A DNA stretch of 14,308 nucleotides, from NCBI GenBank assembly GCA_964645645.1, contig CAZYBC010000025.1, forward strand, positions 1-14,308. Reading direction: 5' to 3'. Source of the DNA: CAZYBC01 sp964645645 (GTDB taxonomy: Bacteria > Patescibacteriota > Microgenomatia > UBA1400 > PJMF01). Below, one piece after another: positions 13,367-14,308 of this stretch. The notes beneath the pieces were generated by a model, which worked only from the letters and a program-made list of their open reading frames with translations, made no database searches and was not told the DNA's origin. The position numbers and the translations under genes were made by a program. Position 1 is the stretch's first letter. The number at the start of each line of letters is the position of its first letter.

Positions 13367-13468
13367 ATGGCTATCCTAATTGTGATTTTAATAATCTTAG
13401 GAATTTTTAGCTTACTGAACGAAGGGAAGAATAATGATGATGGTGGACCTGATATGAGAATTGAATAA
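13367..13468 (+). CDS. Small single-pass membrane peptide (33 aa, unit B)
   Basis: A perfect AGGAGG (13356-13361) lies 5 nt before ATG (13367), and the frame is open for 33 codons to TAA. The peptide is MAILIVILIILGIFSLL, then the polar tail NEGKNNDDGGPDMRIE: one hydrophobic helix (about 2-17) and an acidic, Gly/Asn-rich end. It is too short for standard gene prediction. The layout (structured leader, strong Shine-Dalgarno, tiny hydrophobic peptide, strong terminator) resembles type I toxin mRNAs or small regulatory membrane proteins. No homologue is recognised. An antisense partner RNA was looked for on the minus strand and no strong promoter was seen. Confidence 0.6.
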   Translation: MAILIVILIILGIFSLLNEGKNNDDGGPDMRIE

Positions 13469-13481
13469 GAGTTGTTCATTT

Positions 13482-13511
13482 CCCCCGCCTAAAAACGGGG
13501 GTTCTTTTTTT
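13482..13511 (+). terminator. Intrinsic terminator of unit B
   Basis: CCCCCG (13482-13487) pairs with CGGGGG (13496-13501), followed by a T-rich run broken by one C. The T-run ends 7 nt before the ATG of the next gene. Confidence 0.9.
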
Positions 13512-13518
13512 TAATATT

Positions 13519-13737
13519 ATGGCTAAATTTTTAGAAACACTACTTAGACTTGGTGCTAAAAAAAAATATGTCGGTCATCTCGGCCCAAGAAGATTATGGA
13601 CTGACGAAATGTTTGAAATCGAGCTTAATCCAGAAGAGGTGGCTCAAGTAGAAGCAGCTTTTAATCGTAAAAAACATAATTGTACAATGGATGCCGCAGC
13701 CGAACTTTTTCCTGATAAAATCAAACGCCACCACTAA
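13519..13737 (+). CDS. Unknown 72-aa basic protein
   Basis: Not recognised. Basic N-terminal third (KKKYVGHLGPRRLW), a central acidic helix-like segment (ELNPEEVAQVEAAF), and a basic His-containing tail (DKIKRHH). No membrane segment. The ATG is just 7 nt after the T-run of terminator B, with no Shine-Dalgarno and no -10 at the leaderless distance. Expression would therefore depend on readthrough of the terminator or an unrecognised promoter. It converges on the minus-strand methyltransferase, with only 2 nt between the stop codons. Confidence 0.6.
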   Translation: MAKFLETLLRLGAKKKYVGHLGPRRLWTDEMFEIELNPEEVAQVEAAFNRKKHNCTMDAAAELFPDKIKRHH

Positions 13738-13739
13738 GC

Positions 13740-14308
13740 TTATTTTTTCTTTGCCACAATCACCATAAACAAGGGAAATTCTTGACGGCTAAAATTCTCT
13801 TGTTTAGCTTTACTACCTTGGCTAGTTTTATCAGAAGTCCATTCTTGCAAATCTTCCACAACAAAACCACTTTGCTTAAGAAAACTAAAATATTGACTTA
13901 AGGGATAATGAAACGACCAAGTCACTGGACCATTATCTTTTCCTGGGTGCATATTAATCGCAATTTTTAAAGGTGATAGATAACGATTAATTCGTCTGTA
14001 TTGCAATTTATTTTTTTCATCTACTTCACAGCTAGTTTGACGAGGAATTCTTAAAACAGGATGGTTTAAAACCAAAAATAAATGACCGCCGCTTTGCAAA
14101 TGATTAGCCGCATTTTGCAAACACACCCAGGGTTTTTCCATATTTTGTAAAGCCAAAATCGCTACAGCATGAGTAAAGTTTTTATCAGCTAAATATAAAT
14201 TTTTAGTTAAATCTTGATACTCATAACGATGCAAAGGGTCTTGATCTTGTTTTTTGAGTCTGTCAATAATATTGTGTAAATGGCAATTTGCATAGTGATT
14301 AAATAGTA
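13740..14308 (-). CDS. Class I SAM-dependent methyltransferase (partial, 5' end off window)
   Basis: The minus-strand frame remains open from the stop at 13740 to the right edge, so the gene begins beyond 14308. A TTG near 14234 that could open the frame is internal. The visible 180 or so residues hold the second half of a methyltransferase fold: LADKNFTHAVAILALQNM (motif IV region), LQSGGHLFLVLNHPVLRIPRQ (motif V/VI strand with a proline-rich turn), and a late HYPLSQYFSFLKQSGFVVEDLQEW helix-strand. The SAM-binding GxGxG part is not in the window. Substrate unknown. Confidence 0.85.
   Translation of the reverse strand, partial: LFNHYANCHLHNIIDRLKKQDQDPLHRYEYQDLTKNLYLADKNFTHAVAILALQNMEKPWVCLQNAANHLQSGGHLFLVLNHPVLRIPRQTSCEVDEKNKLQYRRINRYLSPLKIAINMHPGKDNGPVTWSFHYPLSQYFSFLKQSGFVVEDLQEWTSDKTSQGSKAKQENFSRQEFPLFMVIVAKKK

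Overview
The window is AT-rich, gene-dense bacterial DNA. It begins with the 5' part of a 16S rRNA gene on the minus strand and carries small, tightly packed housekeeping and envelope genes. The rRNA has a divergent probe region of the EUB338-III type. The predicted proteins (LytR-CpsA-Psr protein, GT-C family glycosyltransferase, CAP/SCP secreted protein, short DEAD-box helicase, proline-rich linkers) and the high A+T suggest a small-genome Candidate Phyla Radiation (Patescibacteria) bacterium, perhaps Microgenomates-like. That placement is inference. TAA, TAG and TGA are all used as stops, so the UGA-to-glycine code of Gracilibacteria/Absconditabacteria is unlikely.

Layout. Positions 1-400 hold the 16S 5' end (minus). 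Positions 400-720 hold its leader, with a strong promoter, a terminator-like hairpin, a boxA-like site and a hairpin next to the 16S. Positions 727-9377 are a minus-strand run of ten genes: an unknown membrane-anchored protein, a bacterial PH-like membrane protein, an RluB/RsuA pseudouridine synthase, a PD-(D/E)XK nuclease with four cysteines placed as in Fe-S nucleases, a CAP-domain secreted protein, QueA, an ITPA/RdgB nucleotide-sanitising pyrophosphatase, an LCP envelope enzyme, a methyltransferase and a GT-C glycosyltransferase. The last three form a probable envelope glycosylation operon. From 9450 the plus strand carries a DEAD-box helicase, an unknown 148-aa protein, an M20 metallopeptidase and an unknown 72-aa protein. 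A methyltransferase gene on the minus strand runs off the right edge.

The intergenic regions are the most unusual part. Most minus-strand genes with their own promoter have a TATAAT-like hexamer only 6-9 nt before the ATG, as in leaderless transcription. In contrast, three short units on the plus strand (around 10947-11261, 11840-11980 and 13191-13512) each combine a promoter, an AGGAGG Shine-Dalgarno-type sequence, a very short ORF and an intrinsic terminator. The middle one looks like a classical translational attenuator (leader peptide with His-His-His-Trp and mutually exclusive antiterminator/terminator pairings) ahead of the M20 peptidase. The outer two share a 5'-terminal hairpin, a second hairpin, a Shine-Dalgarno sequence and a single-membrane-segment peptide of about 33 residues. 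One of these is broken by an in-frame TAG. They may be small-membrane-protein, type I toxin-like or leader units.
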